Part shown: piece after piece, positions 35,947 to 45,302 of the stretch
How the letters are laid out: each line of letters opens with the position of its first letter
How positions within the stretch are numbered: position 1 is the first letter of the stretch
Origin: Sphingobacterium detergens
GTDB lineage: Bacteria; Bacteroidota; Bacteroidia; Sphingobacteriales; Sphingobacteriaceae
DNA length: 64,000 nucleotides
Assembly (NCBI RefSeq): GCF_003610355.1
Contig: NZ_RAPY01000001.1
Span: 2,534,500-2,598,499 of the forward strand
Direction of reading: 5' to 3'
Program-made: the position numbers and the translations under genes
Notes under the pieces: model-generated
Database searches by the model: none
Told to the model about the DNA's origin: nothing
Seen by the model: only the letters and a program-made list of their open reading frames with translations

Positions 35947-36630
35947 ATGAAAAAACAATTAATCTCGGGTTTAGCCCTTATTTTGTTATTCGCTTCATGT
36001 CAAAATGCAACTGGAGACAAAGCTAAAACAACATCAGCGCAAGAAGTGACTGAACAAAAAGGACAGACTTATACTGTAGAGGCTGACAAAAGTACATTAA
36101 AATGGACAGGTTACCACAAAGGTGGTTTGAATCCAAGATATGGTGTCTTAAAAAGTGATGGTACACTTTCAGCTGAAAACAATGCTATCACTGGTGGATC
36201 TTTCACCATTGACGTCAATTCAATTGTAACAGACAGCGCTTCCGTAGATCCTACTACTGCAGGTGGTAAAAAATCAACAGATTTGGATGCACACTTGAAA
36301 AGTGCGGATTTCTTTGATACAGCGAAATACCCTACAGCTAAATTTGAAATCACCAAAGTCGCTCCATTTGATGCTGCTCAAGGAAAAAGCGTTGTTGCTG
36401 ATGCTACAAACACTGTCAGTGGTAACTTGACAATCAAAGACAAAACAGTAAACGTAACATTTCCTGCCAAAATTACTTTCAATGGTGAAGAAGTTACTTT
36501 CTACTCTAAATTTACGATCCAAAGACAAGATTGGGGACTTACTTATGGTACCGAAGGTAATCCTCAAGATTGGATGATCGCACAAAATGTTGACATTGAA
36601 CTTAATGTTACAGCGAAAAACGCAAAATAA
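35947..36630 (+). CDS. YceI family lipoprotein
   Basis: The 227-residue protein has a lipoprotein signal (MKKQLISGLALILLFASC, Cys18), a polar linker (about 19-45) and a YceI domain: YTVEADKSTLKWTGYHKGG, ALSAEN-type strand (TLSAENNAITGGSFTIDVNSI), DAHLKSADFFDTAKYPTAKFEIT and LTIKDKTVNVTFPAKITF. YceI domains are lipocalin-like barrels that bind isoprenoid or fatty compounds. The divergent neighbour is an HxlR regulator, which likely controls it. The gene is monocistronic and ends in a clear hairpin (36672-36705). Confidence 0.92.
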   Translation: MKKQLISGLALILLFASCQNATGDKAKTTSAQEVTEQKGQTYTVEADKSTLKWTGYHKGGLNPRYGVLKSDGTLSAENNAITGGSFTIDVNSIVTDSASVDPTTAGGKKSTDLDAHLKSADFFDTAKYPTAKFEITKVAPFDAAQGKSVVADATNTVSGNLTIKDKTVNVTFPAKITFNGEEVTFYSKFTIQRQDWGLTYGTEGNPQDWMIAQNVDIELNVTAKNAK

Positions 36631-36671
36631 GATTTCTAATGGCTGATACAGCCTTCTAGAATTCTGGCTAT

Positions 36672-36705
36672 AATCAAGTTGGCTCTTCTGTAAGCCAACT
36701 TGATT
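36672..36705 (+). terminator. Hairpin terminator after the YceI gene
   Basis: AATCAAGTTGGCT and AGCCAACTTGATT form a perfect 13-bp stem with an 8-nt loop, 41 bp after the stop. The T run is weak (ACTCTTTACC), so termination may be partial. Confidence 0.65.
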
Positions 36706-36799
36706 ACTCTTTACCCTATTCGCGTCCTTAACCTACCAAATCCGTATTATTACCCATCCTGATTAGGTACACAGCATTAAATTCATGTGGATTCATCTT

Positions 36800-38524
36800 C
36801 TAATCTCGCAACTCCATTTTCTTCTTTAGACGCTGTTTTGCTTTTTTGATTGCTTCGGTAGATACACAGAGTAGTTCACTCATGCTACTGTTGTTTAGAT
36901 CCAATTTTTGTAGAGCGAGTATACGCAGATCGTTATCGGTTATTTTTGAATAGTTTTGTTTCATTTGTGCTAAATAACCCGGATGGACCTTGTCAAAAAC
37001 ATGCTTAAATTTTAGCCATCGTTCATCGGTCATGATATGTGTCTGCAACATTGCATTTAAGCTGTCGGAGACCTGAGCCATGTAAGCAGGATTTTGCGCC
37101 GACACCTTCACAATCTCCTGTCGGAGCTGTTGAATAGTGGTGTCATTTTGTTTGATCGTATCGGTAAATTCACCAAGGGAATCTTTTAAAATCAAAAGCT
37201 CCTGATCGAGTAACTGCCTCTCGTAACCAAGCTTGAGTCGGTCTTTTTCAAGAAGGGTATTTCTTATTTTAATTTTTGCCTTTGATCTGTTGATTAAGAG
37301 CAATACAATGGCAAACACTAAAATCAAACAGAGTCCAATAAATTGATAAATCCGTTTGGTGTGAAGCCTTTTTTCCTCGGCAGATTGAATCGCTCGATTA
37401 TATCGCTCCGTTTCCCTTTGCCAAAGAAACCTTTGTATCTCTTTATCATTTATTCTTTTTTCTAACGAATCTTTTAAGATCAGATAGACATGCAATTGTT
37501 TGAGTTCTTCCTCTTTTTGATTTAAACCACGAGCAATATCAGACAATAATTTTGAGGCCTCCATCTTATATTTCAGGAAATAGGGTTTTTCCTCCATCAG
37601 GCTTATGCCGCTTAGCACATGTTGCTTGGCTAGTTTCCATTCCTGAAGGACAATATACCAATTTGCCAAATTGAGATTTGCCCGCATGGCATCCTTGCGT
37701 TCGTCAAATCGCATAGAAAGATCGATGTTCTTCTGAACTAAAGCAATTGCTTTTTGCCGATCACCCGCTTTCCAGGCTTGATCGGCTAAATTACCGGAAA
37801 TAATGCCAATCCATACCGAATCCTTAGCCAATTTCGCTTCCGACATCGCTCGATTGAAATAAGTAACAGCTTGGTGATTAAGCGAATCATTTGATAGATA
37901 CACCGCAATAGCATTGATTAGATCCACACGCTCTCTTGATGCTGCTTTTGAAAAAGGCAATGCTTCCTGTAAGTAATCAACCGCAATACTATGATCTCCA
38001 ATATAACTATAAAAATTCGCGATGAATTGGTAATGCTTAACTACCAATGGTATTTTTTTGATATCAATTTTGGATTTTAAATCATTTGCGCGCAAGAAGA
38101 ATGGGAATGCTTCCTTTACTTTCCGATAGACATAGTTATAGTAGCCCTGTCGCGTATTGCCTATCATTTCCAATTCAATATTAGGATGCTTTTGTAGCAA
38201 TTGCTCCGCAAGGCGATAGTATTGATCAGAAACAGGATTAGTCCGATCAAACGCAATCGAATACCCATCTGCCATACGCATATAGTATCCCCATTTCAGT
38301 ATATTATTATGTTTCCTATCGGCGAGTGTTAAAACAGGAGCCAGCGTATTTTTCAATGCAACAGTATCCTTCCCAAAGTTAACTGGAAATTGGAGGACAG
38401 CTTCCAACTGAAGAACAGGGTCTTCAATATGCGCTATTTTTTCTATAGATTGTCCAATGGCTATATTCGTACTTTTTATCGTCAGAATAGCTAGGAACAA
38501 CATACAAAATAAATAAATTTTCAT
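36800..38524 (-). CDS. Membrane-anchored TPR regulator with C-terminal HTH
   Basis: The Met at 38524 gives 574 residues with a signal peptide or anchor (MKIYLFCMLFLAILTIKS). Longer in-frame starts up to 38626 add polar residues. Residues ~60-360 are TPR-like helical repeats (AVTYFNRAMSEAKLAKDSVWIG, ANWYIVLQEWKLAKQHVLSG) outside the cytoplasm. One membrane segment lies near 388-408 (FIGLCLILVFAIVLLLI), then a coiled coil (LLEKDRLKLGYERQLLDQELL) and a C-terminal LuxR-like helix-turn-helix (ITDNDLRILALQKLDLNNSSMSELLCVSTEAIKKAKQRLKKK). This is a single-protein membrane sensor seen in Bacteroidota. Its target genes are unknown and it has no partner in the operon. Confidence 0.82.
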   Translation of the reverse strand: MKIYLFCMLFLAILTIKSTNIAIGQSIEKIAHIEDPVLQLEAVLQFPVNFGKDTVALKNTLAPVLTLADRKHNNILKWGYYMRMADGYSIAFDRTNPVSDQYYRLAEQLLQKHPNIELEMIGNTRQGYYNYVYRKVKEAFPFFLRANDLKSKIDIKKIPLVVKHYQFIANFYSYIGDHSIAVDYLQEALPFSKAASRERVDLINAIAVYLSNDSLNHQAVTYFNRAMSEAKLAKDSVWIGIISGNLADQAWKAGDRQKAIALVQKNIDLSMRFDERKDAMRANLNLANWYIVLQEWKLAKQHVLSGISLMEEKPYFLKYKMEASKLLSDIARGLNQKEEELKQLHVYLILKDSLEKRINDKEIQRFLWQRETERYNRAIQSAEEKRLHTKRIYQFIGLCLILVFAIVLLLINRSKAKIKIRNTLLEKDRLKLGYERQLLDQELLILKDSLGEFTDTIKQNDTTIQQLRQEIVKVSAQNPAYMAQVSDSLNAMLQTHIMTDERWLKFKHVFDKVHPGYLAQMKQNYSKITDNDLRILALQKLDLNNSSMSELLCVSTEAIKKAKQRLKKKMELRD

Positions 38525-38868
38525 TTTTGAAAAGGTCAAATTTTTATTAAAATGGCTAACGGTAACAGGCCAACTCGTAATAGATTTAATTTCCAGATCA
38601 ACCCTATTAAAATCTGACATTACCAAAATACAGCTGGGTGCGCCAACAGTTATCGGAATGACTTTTTAATTATTTAGCAAAATGGTTAATATAGACTCAT
38701 AAAGCGAGGGTATAGGCCCCCGATTCACTGTCGTAAATATACAATTTATCCACGTAAGAGATCAATCTCTTTTTGTTAAAAAACTGTTAGCACATTACGC
38801 CTATTTTTAGGATTGGTGGTATATCTATCTATTTTTATACCATTATCCAAATGTGTTTATCTTTGTAT
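38525..38868. other. Divergent intergenic region
   Basis: About 340 bp between the TPR-HTH regulator and the GNAT gene. The only signal noted is an exact TATCTTTG box at 38858-38865 on the + strand, only 3 bp before the preferred GNAT start. No repeats or extra genes are seen. Confidence 0.5.
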
Positions 38869-39336
38869 ATGGAGATATCAATACGAAAGGGAATATTAAG
38901 TGAATTGCCCCAAATAAAAGAACTATTTGCGGGAACAATCACTTCAGTATGTCAGACCGATTATAATGCAGAACAACTCGAGGCATGGAAATCTTCGATC
39001 AGTAACACTGAACGCTGGAATAATTTAATCAAAAACCAGTATTTTATTGTCGCAGAAATAGACAAAGAAATCGTTGGTTTTGCTTCATTGGATCATGGCA
39101 ACTATATCGATATGTTATACGTACACAAAGATTTTCAACGGCAAGGCATTGCACAACGGCTATATGACCACTTGGAACATAAATCTAAATATTCAAATAT
39201 GGAGTCGCTAACAGCAGATGTCAGTAAAACCGCAAAACCTTTTTTTGAACGTAATGGTTTTACAACAATTGCCAGACAGGTGCAAGTTCGGTCAGCCGTT
39301 GAAATTGTCAATTACAAAATGCAAAAGACTTTTTAA
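38869..39336 (+). CDS. GNAT family N-acetyltransferase
   Basis: I prefer the ATG at 38869 (155 residues, MEISIRKGILSELPQIKELF). An ATG at 38851 adds six residues. The GNAT pattern is clear: YFIVAEIDKEIVGFASLD, IDMLYVHKDFQRQGIAQRLYDHLE (R-Q-G-x-A/G acetyl-CoA loop) and PFFERNGFTTIARQVQV at the end. The TATCTTTG box at 38858-38865 would put the transcript start at or just after this ATG, so the mRNA may be nearly leaderless or the box may not be used. The substrate is unknown. Confidence 0.85.
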   Translation: MEISIRKGILSELPQIKELFAGTITSVCQTDYNAEQLEAWKSSISNTERWNNLIKNQYFIVAEIDKEIVGFASLDHGNYIDMLYVHKDFQRQGIAQRLYDHLEHKSKYSNMESLTADVSKTAKPFFERNGFTTIARQVQVRSAVEIVNYKMQKTF

Positions 39337-39358
39337 CATCGACTGGTCTAGCTAAAGA

Positions 39359-40888
39359 TCAAAACTTCTCACCATATGCTATGATTTTGGTTTCCATAAG
39401 CAAAAGCTGATGTTCAGCATCTTTTAATCGTGCGGTTCCCCGACCATTTTGGGTATCTATGGTAATTTCCATTTCAGCCTGTATATTTTTATCGCGATCA
39501 AAAAAAGCATTGAATTTTTTAAAAATATCCGTTTCATCAAATTCAAAATCTACAGCACAACGGTTTTGATTTTTATCATACCATTTGATGTATATATTCT
39601 GTGGAATTCCCCTTTTTTCAACTGTTATATTTTGTGTTCTTTCATCGAAAACAAAACGCTCAGCATTAAAATACCGAAAAATAGCATCATAGGTTTTTAT
39701 TTCTGGAGCGATCACAAACTTCGGGTTCCAGGTATAAGCTGCGCCCAGTTTATTCCAATAATCATCAGGAACAGGTTGATTTTTTTTTGCCATTTGTATT
39801 GCCAAAGGAACGATCATTGTATCTGTCAGGACCTTATTGCGCCACTCCTGATTAAATAAATCACCATAAACCATCTCCTTATTATCAGAAACCTTCTGGT
39901 CAATATCGATTTTCTTCGCCTGATACTGACCTATTTGGACCTGACGATATCCGGATCCTCCAGCCCATATCACCAGTCCTCCAGCGGGTGCAAACCCGAA
40001 AATAATCTTGTTATAATGCTCCTCAACATCACTAGTTGCCCTTCTTTCTACATAAGGCTGTTTAAAAAGTGTAAGCAATTTGTTGTAATCTATTGTATCA
40101 TGGAATCGGTAGAATGCATTCTCTGAAAACGAATACCAAGTAACATCAATTGCTTTGGGCAATGACATCATACTTTTATAGGTTTCGGCCCCCGCCTCCC
40201 CCCATTTTGCATGATAATTCACTGTATTTCCCTCACTAAATGTAAACTCATAATCCTTATCATTCGGGAAGATAAATATCCCTTTGTAGAGTTGTACCGG
40301 ATAACCTGCGGGATTACTCATTGCACCAGCCCATTCAAATCGACCTTCTTTTAAATTATCTACCTGATCCCGCCGCTCCCGTTCAGCTTTCCGAACCTCA
40401 CGGCCAACAGTCGAAAAAATAGACACAAGCACACTGATTAAAATATAGCCCAAAAATGTTAGTATCAACGCTGTCCACGATCTTAAGCCCCAAACGAACG
40501 TAATGCTACTGAATAAACTCAAAAAAATACTCAAAATTAAAATCAAAGGGAACATTTCAGAAATTACTCCTCCCAGATCAGCATAAATCTTGTGTTCATA
40601 TTCGTCGCCTAGTGTACTGACAAAAAGCAATACCGGTAACAAGGTGGAAAATATAAAGTAATATAAAAAACTATAAATCCCCTCAAAGACAATACTGGGA
40701 TTTTCAAATACCTTTAATTTTTTTCGAAGCTTATTGAAATGAAAATAAATAAGGGTAATTACAAGAAAATAGGGAGAAACACAGAATGCCCCATAAACCA
40801 AGTTCATATCGGCATCTTGTGTTAACAACATTGCCAATAATCCCAAAAGTGTCACAACAAAGGCTGAAATTGTAGCTTTAAGAACCAT
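39359..40888 (-). CDS. DUF2931-like protein with N-terminal membrane domain
   Basis: The 509-residue protein has about five hydrophobic segments in residues 1-165 (for example ISAFVVTLLGLLAMLL, SPYFLVITLIYFHF, LILTFLGYILISVLVSIF). The C-terminal part (about 185-509) has the pattern of DUF2931 lipoproteins: EWAGAMSNPAGYPVQLYKG, PKAIDVTWYSFSENAFYRF and NKIIFGFAPAGGLVIWAGG. DUF2931 proteins are usually ~330-residue lipoproteins, so here the domain is fused to a multi-spanning anchor. The function is unknown. A full consensus promoter lies at 40949-40977. Confidence 0.72.
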   Translation of the reverse strand: MVLKATISAFVVTLLGLLAMLLTQDADMNLVYGAFCVSPYFLVITLIYFHFNKLRKKLKVFENPSIVFEGIYSFLYYFIFSTLLPVLLFVSTLGDEYEHKIYADLGGVISEMFPLILILSIFLSLFSSITFVWGLRSWTALILTFLGYILISVLVSIFSTVGREVRKAERERRDQVDNLKEGRFEWAGAMSNPAGYPVQLYKGIFIFPNDKDYEFTFSEGNTVNYHAKWGEAGAETYKSMMSLPKAIDVTWYSFSENAFYRFHDTIDYNKLLTLFKQPYVERRATSDVEEHYNKIIFGFAPAGGLVIWAGGSGYRQVQIGQYQAKKIDIDQKVSDNKEMVYGDLFNQEWRNKVLTDTMIVPLAIQMAKKNQPVPDDYWNKLGAAYTWNPKFVIAPEIKTYDAIFRYFNAERFVFDERTQNITVEKRGIPQNIYIKWYDKNQNRCAVDFEFDETDIFKKFNAFFDRDKNIQAEMEITIDTQNGRGTARLKDAEHQLLLMETKIIAYGEKF

Positions 40889-40948
40889 GTATAGATTTTA
40901 TTATTTATTGATCATAATATATAGCGGTATCCTGTCTACATTTTGCTT

Positions 40949-40977
40949 CAAATTTACAATTTGAAAAACAAGAACAA
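40949..40977 (-). promoter_or_regulatory. Consensus Bacteroidota promoter of the DUF2931-like gene
   Basis: On the minus strand TTG (40977-40975), 18 nt and TAAATTTG (40956-40949) match TTG-N17-19-TAnnTTTG exactly. The transcript should start near 40943, giving a leader of about 55 nt before the ATG at 40888. Confidence 0.65.
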
Positions 40978-41152
40978 CTTTACTCAAAAGTAATAAGAAA
41001 TGAAATTATAAATACACAACAATTCATATTCAAAGCAAACCAATGCATATTCGTTCTATTTTTTCATACCCCTTAAGAACCCGATGCTCGCAATGCTTAA
41101 AAAGAAAACAGATCATTTTACTATCTTAGCCAATGAATAGAAAATACGAGTT

Positions 41153-41722
41153 ATGCATTTGACGATTAGACCCGCACAACAAGATGATGCCGCAGTTGTA
41201 CCTGAAATCATGTTACAGGCGATGGAAGATATCATCTTTCGTTTTATACAAAAAGAAGACAAAAAAGAAGCAATTCGTTTTTTAACAGATCTTTTTCAAC
41301 AGACCGGAAATCTATATAGCCATGAAAATACTTTTGTTGCTGTAGATCCCGAAGGCAATGTCATGGGATCATTGACGGGATATAATGGGGATCATTTTAT
41401 TGCGCTACGACAACCAATCCTGGAACTCATCCAAAAACAATACTCAAACGACCTAATCCCTGAACCAGAAACAACTGGACAGGAATTTTACATAGATTCT
41501 GTTGCTGTATCCACTGCTGCCAGAGGTCAGGGTCTAGGAACTGAGCTATTGAAACATGCGATAAAACATGCTAAAAATCAAGGTTTCAAACAAATAGGCT
41601 TATTGGTTGATTTAGATAATCCGAATGCCAAGAAGCTTTATGAACGCCTTGGTTTCACATTAGGAAACAAAATGCCTTTCGTCGGTGGGGAATACTATCA
41701 TATGTATATTCAATTTGTTTAG
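41153..41722 (+). CDS. GNAT family N-acetyltransferase
   Basis: The 189-residue protein shows a GNAT fold: N-terminal MHLTIRPAQQDDAAVVPEIM, the long insert around HENTFVAVDPEGNVMGSLTG, then FYIDSVAVSTAARGQGLGTELLKHAIKHAK (beta 4 plus R-G-Q-G-L-G acetyl-CoA loop) and IGLLVDLDNPNAKKLYERLGF, the typical C-terminal motif. It resembles RimI-like enzymes, but the substrate is not clear. The gene is monocistronic. A weak TATCTTAG box lies upstream. Confidence 0.88.
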   Translation: MHLTIRPAQQDDAAVVPEIMLQAMEDIIFRFIQKEDKKEAIRFLTDLFQQTGNLYSHENTFVAVDPEGNVMGSLTGYNGDHFIALRQPILELIQKQYSNDLIPEPETTGQEFYIDSVAVSTAARGQGLGTELLKHAIKHAKNQGFKQIGLLVDLDNPNAKKLYERLGFTLGNKMPFVGGEYYHMYIQFV

Positions 41723-41912
41723 GATAATCTACAACATCCAGTTCCTGAAAAACATCAACATTATTAATCAAATATTGGTTTCTTCCAAAATACCAAAAGT
41801 GTCAACTCAACAAATGGGGCAAAATAGAGGAAGAACAATTTATAGCCTATCTTATTTATAAATACCACAAAGATTAATATAAAAGATCTAAAAAGGAATT
41901 CTTAAAATTCCC

Positions 41913-41920
41913 TATTTTTG
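41913..41920 (+). promoter_or_regulatory. -7 box of the HPP gene
   Basis: TATTTTTG matches TAnnTTTG exactly and lies 11 bp before the ATG at 41932, so the leader would be only a few nucleotides. No TTG at the proper spacing was found. Confidence 0.4.
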
Positions 41921-41931
41921 CACAGATTAAC

Positions 41932-42549
41932 ATGAAAAATCAACTTCATCGGCAACTCCGTATTTACAGATATGTTATCTATCGGGAAACGTTAATAGAT
42001 CCCTGGGAACATTTCTGGTCTTTTATCGGTGCATTCGTAGGCATATTTATCATCGCTTTTATTCAATCACTTCATTTCCCACCACTGGAGAATGTTTTCC
42101 TGATCGGATCATTTGGGGCCTCCTCTGTTCTGGTTTATGGAGCTATACAAAGCCCACTTGCACAACCTCGAAATTTAATCGGTGGTCATGTGGTTTCAGC
42201 GATAGCTGGAGTTACTGTAGCACAGCTACTCCCCGATATCATCTGGCTCACTGCCCCCTTTGCTGTAGCCCTGTCTATCGTATGCATGCAACATACCCGC
42301 ACATTGCACCCTCCGGGAGGAGCGACAGCGCTAATCGCCGTAAGTAGCGGAACCAAAATTTCTTCCTTAGGGTATTGGTATGTATTGAGTCCCGTACTCT
42401 CCGGCTGCCTGATTTTATTTATAGTAGCACTTATTTTTAATAATATCACCAAAAATCGGCACTATCCTGTTAAAAGATCACGTTTACGGCGTTCACGGCG
42501 ACAACATCTAAAATCACGATTTGAACGAACCAAAGGTACATCAACCTAA
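41932..42549 (+). CDS. HPP family integral membrane protein
   Basis: The 205-residue protein has four to five membrane segments (for example FWSFIGAFVGIFIIAFIQSL, VFLIGSFGASSVLVYGAI, GHVVSAIAGVTVAQLLP, YVLSPVLSGCLILFIVALIF) and the family signature TLHPPGGATAL (about residues 124-134) that gives the HPP family its name. HPP proteins are inner-membrane proteins, and some plant and cyanobacterial members transport nitrite. Function in heterotrophic bacteria is not settled. The C-terminus is strongly basic (KRSRLRRSRRQHLKSR), which should face the cytoplasm. The gene is monocistronic. Confidence 0.9.
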   Translation: MKNQLHRQLRIYRYVIYRETLIDPWEHFWSFIGAFVGIFIIAFIQSLHFPPLENVFLIGSFGASSVLVYGAIQSPLAQPRNLIGGHVVSAIAGVTVAQLLPDIIWLTAPFAVALSIVCMQHTRTLHPPGGATALIAVSSGTKISSLGYWYVLSPVLSGCLILFIVALIFNNITKNRHYPVKRSRLRRSRRQHLKSRFERTKGTST

Positions 42550-42619
42550 TCTGAATTAGCTAACTCTATCGTACTATTCCCACAGTACGCATATCCATCT
42601 TGCTAATTCGTAGACATTC

Positions 42620-45061
42620 TTATTTACGTCGATGTGGGATATGTTCCATTTCTCGTGGACTCTTTTCCGCTGTTCCTTCTTTTTGTCTGCCGGCACCGAA
42701 TTTCCAACTAAAAGAAAGACTTACCGATCTGTTGTAATAATTGTTGGATGTTGTACTTCTGAATGAAGGCGACACCGCCATATTCCTTTGTTTCATAGCT
42801 CGTTGAAACGGATTACTTACTGTCAACACAATACTGGCTCTATCATTCCAAAGTTCCTTTTGAGCAGAAAATCGATAAGACCATTCGGCCGTATTTCGTC
42901 CCTGCAAAGTCACATAACCATTGCTATAGTCTCCTGAAATCTGAAGACTGTAACCTTTAGACAGACCATATGAACTGCTGAGATTAGCAGCATAAAACCC
43001 ATTGCTATTCCTTACCTGTAACGCTGGGCTCCTAAACCAGACATAATAGAGTTCCAGTCCACCATTGAGCATCCAATTCGATTGCAGTTCCATGGATAGA
43101 TTGACCTGTGCACCCAAACGTTTATTTGTCGCAATATTACTGGGTGTAGTACGTGAAATTCCGAGACTGTCGACGACAGTAAGCTGCTCTATCGAATTAT
43201 TGTTGGTACTATAATAGACACTACTATTCAGATTAAAACCAGATGCTGCACTGTAATTGTGTCCCAATTCCACTACGCGAATCCGTTCAGGTCGCAATAG
43301 CGGATTTCCCGACAGCAGATTTCGCGGGTCACTGGCGTTGACATAAGGATTGAGATCCCATATCCACGGTCTACGTATCCGCTCTGTATAAGCGAATTTG
43401 AGTTCGTGATGGTCATTTACCTTTTTAGCGACTAACAGAGTAGGCACCCAGTTGCCGAATTTAGATTTAAATGAAGGTGTGGAATTCCTGAAATGAGCCC
43501 CCAATACTGTTGTTTCAAAACGAATTCCGGGCCTAATTGTCCACTGATCATCGGTTTCGATTTTTAAACTCATATAGCCCGCCAATATCGTACTGTAGTA
43601 ATCCATTTTATCCGACCGGGATAGGATTTCGACCAACTCTTCACTTCCCGGAGCATGTTCATTATTGAAAACGGTATAAAGACTACTGGAATTACTTCGC
43701 TTCAATTTCATTCCCGTTTCAATGACATTTTTCCCGGTCGCATCTATCGGGTGCGTATAGTCTGCCTGAAAATCAAAGTCCCAGGAGTCACCTTTATTTG
43801 GTCCTTTCTCCTTAAAAGAGCTTACTCCGGACATTTCTTTTTGACTGGTTATGTATTCCGATCTATCGTTTGATCGGGCGGCCAGCCCAATGATCTGCAA
43901 CTCCTGTGACTTGTGTCTAAATTTTTTGAGATAATTCAGCGAGAGTTCATAATACTTTACCGAATTCTGCTGCTGACTAAACTGATTATATTCAGCATAG
44001 GTATTTCCATCCTGAAACAAGTTGTAAAGTGAACTATGCGCAGGCCAACTGCCATACCAATAGGACAGGTCTGCGCCAATTTTTTGCGAGCTGTCCGGGC
44101 GGTACACAAATCCTAGACTTGCAGACGCCCCCCTATCCTTTTCAGTTGCATCATTGTGCTGTAAAAGTTCTCCGACCGATACCCCATTGGATAAGGAGGT
44201 TCTTTGCAGGGTCGACCTGTTTCGTTCTCGTTCAGCATTCATCGTTGCGTTAAAATTGAAATCAAACTTTTCAGTAGTCATAGCCCAAGAGCCACTTCCA
44301 GATTGATCCAAGTTACCTAAACTAACATCCAAACTTCCATGTGTTCCCTGGATGGATTTTTTTGTGATAATATTAATAATACCAGCAGCTCCTTCAGCTT
44401 CATATTTTGCAGATGGCGAAGTAATTACTTCAACAGATTTAATAGAACTTGCAGGAATCATTTTTAAGGCATCTTTCAAGTTCTTAGCCATTATTCCTGA
44501 GGGGATACCATTGAGCAGAACTTTAATATTCGTATTCCCGCGCATCCGCAATTCCCCATTACTCCCTACTGTTAGCAGAGGAACTTTCCGCAATAGATCT
44601 ACAGCCGAACCGGCTTTATTACTGATATCAGAGCCCGCATCATAGATCAGCTTATCACTTTTAAAGCGTATCGGCTTTCGCTTCCCTTTCACAACAATTT
44701 CTTCCAAGGATTGATACTGACTGACAAGTCTGACCTCCAATACCTTTGATGAAGTTATCGACTTAGACAGCTGACTTTCATATCCCACATAAGTCACCAA
44801 AATACTTGGACTCTCAGTCTGCGGCATAACGAGCTTAAATCCGCCTCTCAAATCGGTAGTGACTGTCTGTAAAACTTTTCCCGCAGAAATCAGAGAGACT
44901 GTTGCATGTTCGATCGGAAGGGCATTGCTCGCATCGACAACTTTTCCTTTAATTTCATAAACGGCATTTTTCCCAACTTGATGCTGAGCATATAAAGAAG
45001 GTAAATATAGGATAGACACAAAAAGAATAGCAATTGGGAAATGCTTCAAAACACGGAACAT
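42620..45061 (-). CDS. TonB-dependent receptor-like outer-membrane beta-barrel protein
   Basis: From the Met at 45061 the protein has 813 residues and a signal peptide (MFRVLKHFPIAILFVSILYL). The frame is open to an ATG at 45148 with 29 further residues. A carboxypeptidase-regulatory-like domain follows (YEIKGKVVDASNALPIEHATV), then a plug (AGSAVDLLRKVPLLTVGSNGELRMRG region: DLLRKVPLLTV, NIKVLLNGIPSGI, ITSPSAKYEAEGAAGIINIIT) and an outer-membrane barrel of the OMP_b-brl_3 type. It lacks the SusC signature and has no SusD partner, so its cargo is likely a siderophore, peptide or other small ligand, or it may be structural. The gene is monocistronic. Confidence 0.88.
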   Translation of the reverse strand: MFRVLKHFPIAILFVSILYLPSLYAQHQVGKNAVYEIKGKVVDASNALPIEHATVSLISAGKVLQTVTTDLRGGFKLVMPQTESPSILVTYVGYESQLSKSITSSKVLEVRLVSQYQSLEEIVVKGKRKPIRFKSDKLIYDAGSDISNKAGSAVDLLRKVPLLTVGSNGELRMRGNTNIKVLLNGIPSGIMAKNLKDALKMIPASSIKSVEVITSPSAKYEAEGAAGIINIITKKSIQGTHGSLDVSLGNLDQSGSGSWAMTTEKFDFNFNATMNAERERNRSTLQRTSLSNGVSVGELLQHNDATEKDRGASASLGFVYRPDSSQKIGADLSYWYGSWPAHSSLYNLFQDGNTYAEYNQFSQQQNSVKYYELSLNYLKKFRHKSQELQIIGLAARSNDRSEYITSQKEMSGVSSFKEKGPNKGDSWDFDFQADYTHPIDATGKNVIETGMKLKRSNSSSLYTVFNNEHAPGSEELVEILSRSDKMDYYSTILAGYMSLKIETDDQWTIRPGIRFETTVLGAHFRNSTPSFKSKFGNWVPTLLVAKKVNDHHELKFAYTERIRRPWIWDLNPYVNASDPRNLLSGNPLLRPERIRVVELGHNYSAASGFNLNSSVYYSTNNNSIEQLTVVDSLGISRTTPSNIATNKRLGAQVNLSMELQSNWMLNGGLELYYVWFRSPALQVRNSNGFYAANLSSSYGLSKGYSLQISGDYSNGYVTLQGRNTAEWSYRFSAQKELWNDRASIVLTVSNPFQRAMKQRNMAVSPSFRSTTSNNYYNRSVSLSFSWKFGAGRQKEGTAEKSPREMEHIPHRRK

Positions 45062-45210
45062 ATTGTTTGGATTAAATACAATACAAAACAATAAGACTAT
45101 GTTCTTTTTAAAAAATTTTAATGAGGAATAAGGCGAATAAAAGGCCAAACGACCTTCATCATCAAATTAGTAGCTTTGGTCATTCTCTCTTGGGTAGAGA
45201 TTTAATAATT

Positions 45211-45270
45211 GCCATCGTCCATCAGCCATACAATTGACTAATTGATCAGATAATATGGATGAACGATGGC
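45211..45270. repeat. Long hairpin downstream of the VOC gene
   Basis: On the minus strand, GCCATCGTTCATC and GATGGACGATGGC can pair over 13 bp (one G-U) around a 34-nt loop that has further self-complementary parts. It lies between the VOC stop (45303) and the receptor gene start (45061). No T run follows, so it may be a transcript-end structure or part of a structured leader of the receptor gene. Confidence 0.5.
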
Positions 45271-45302
45271 TGGTCGAAAAAAATTGCTTTCGTATGTAAA
45301 TA

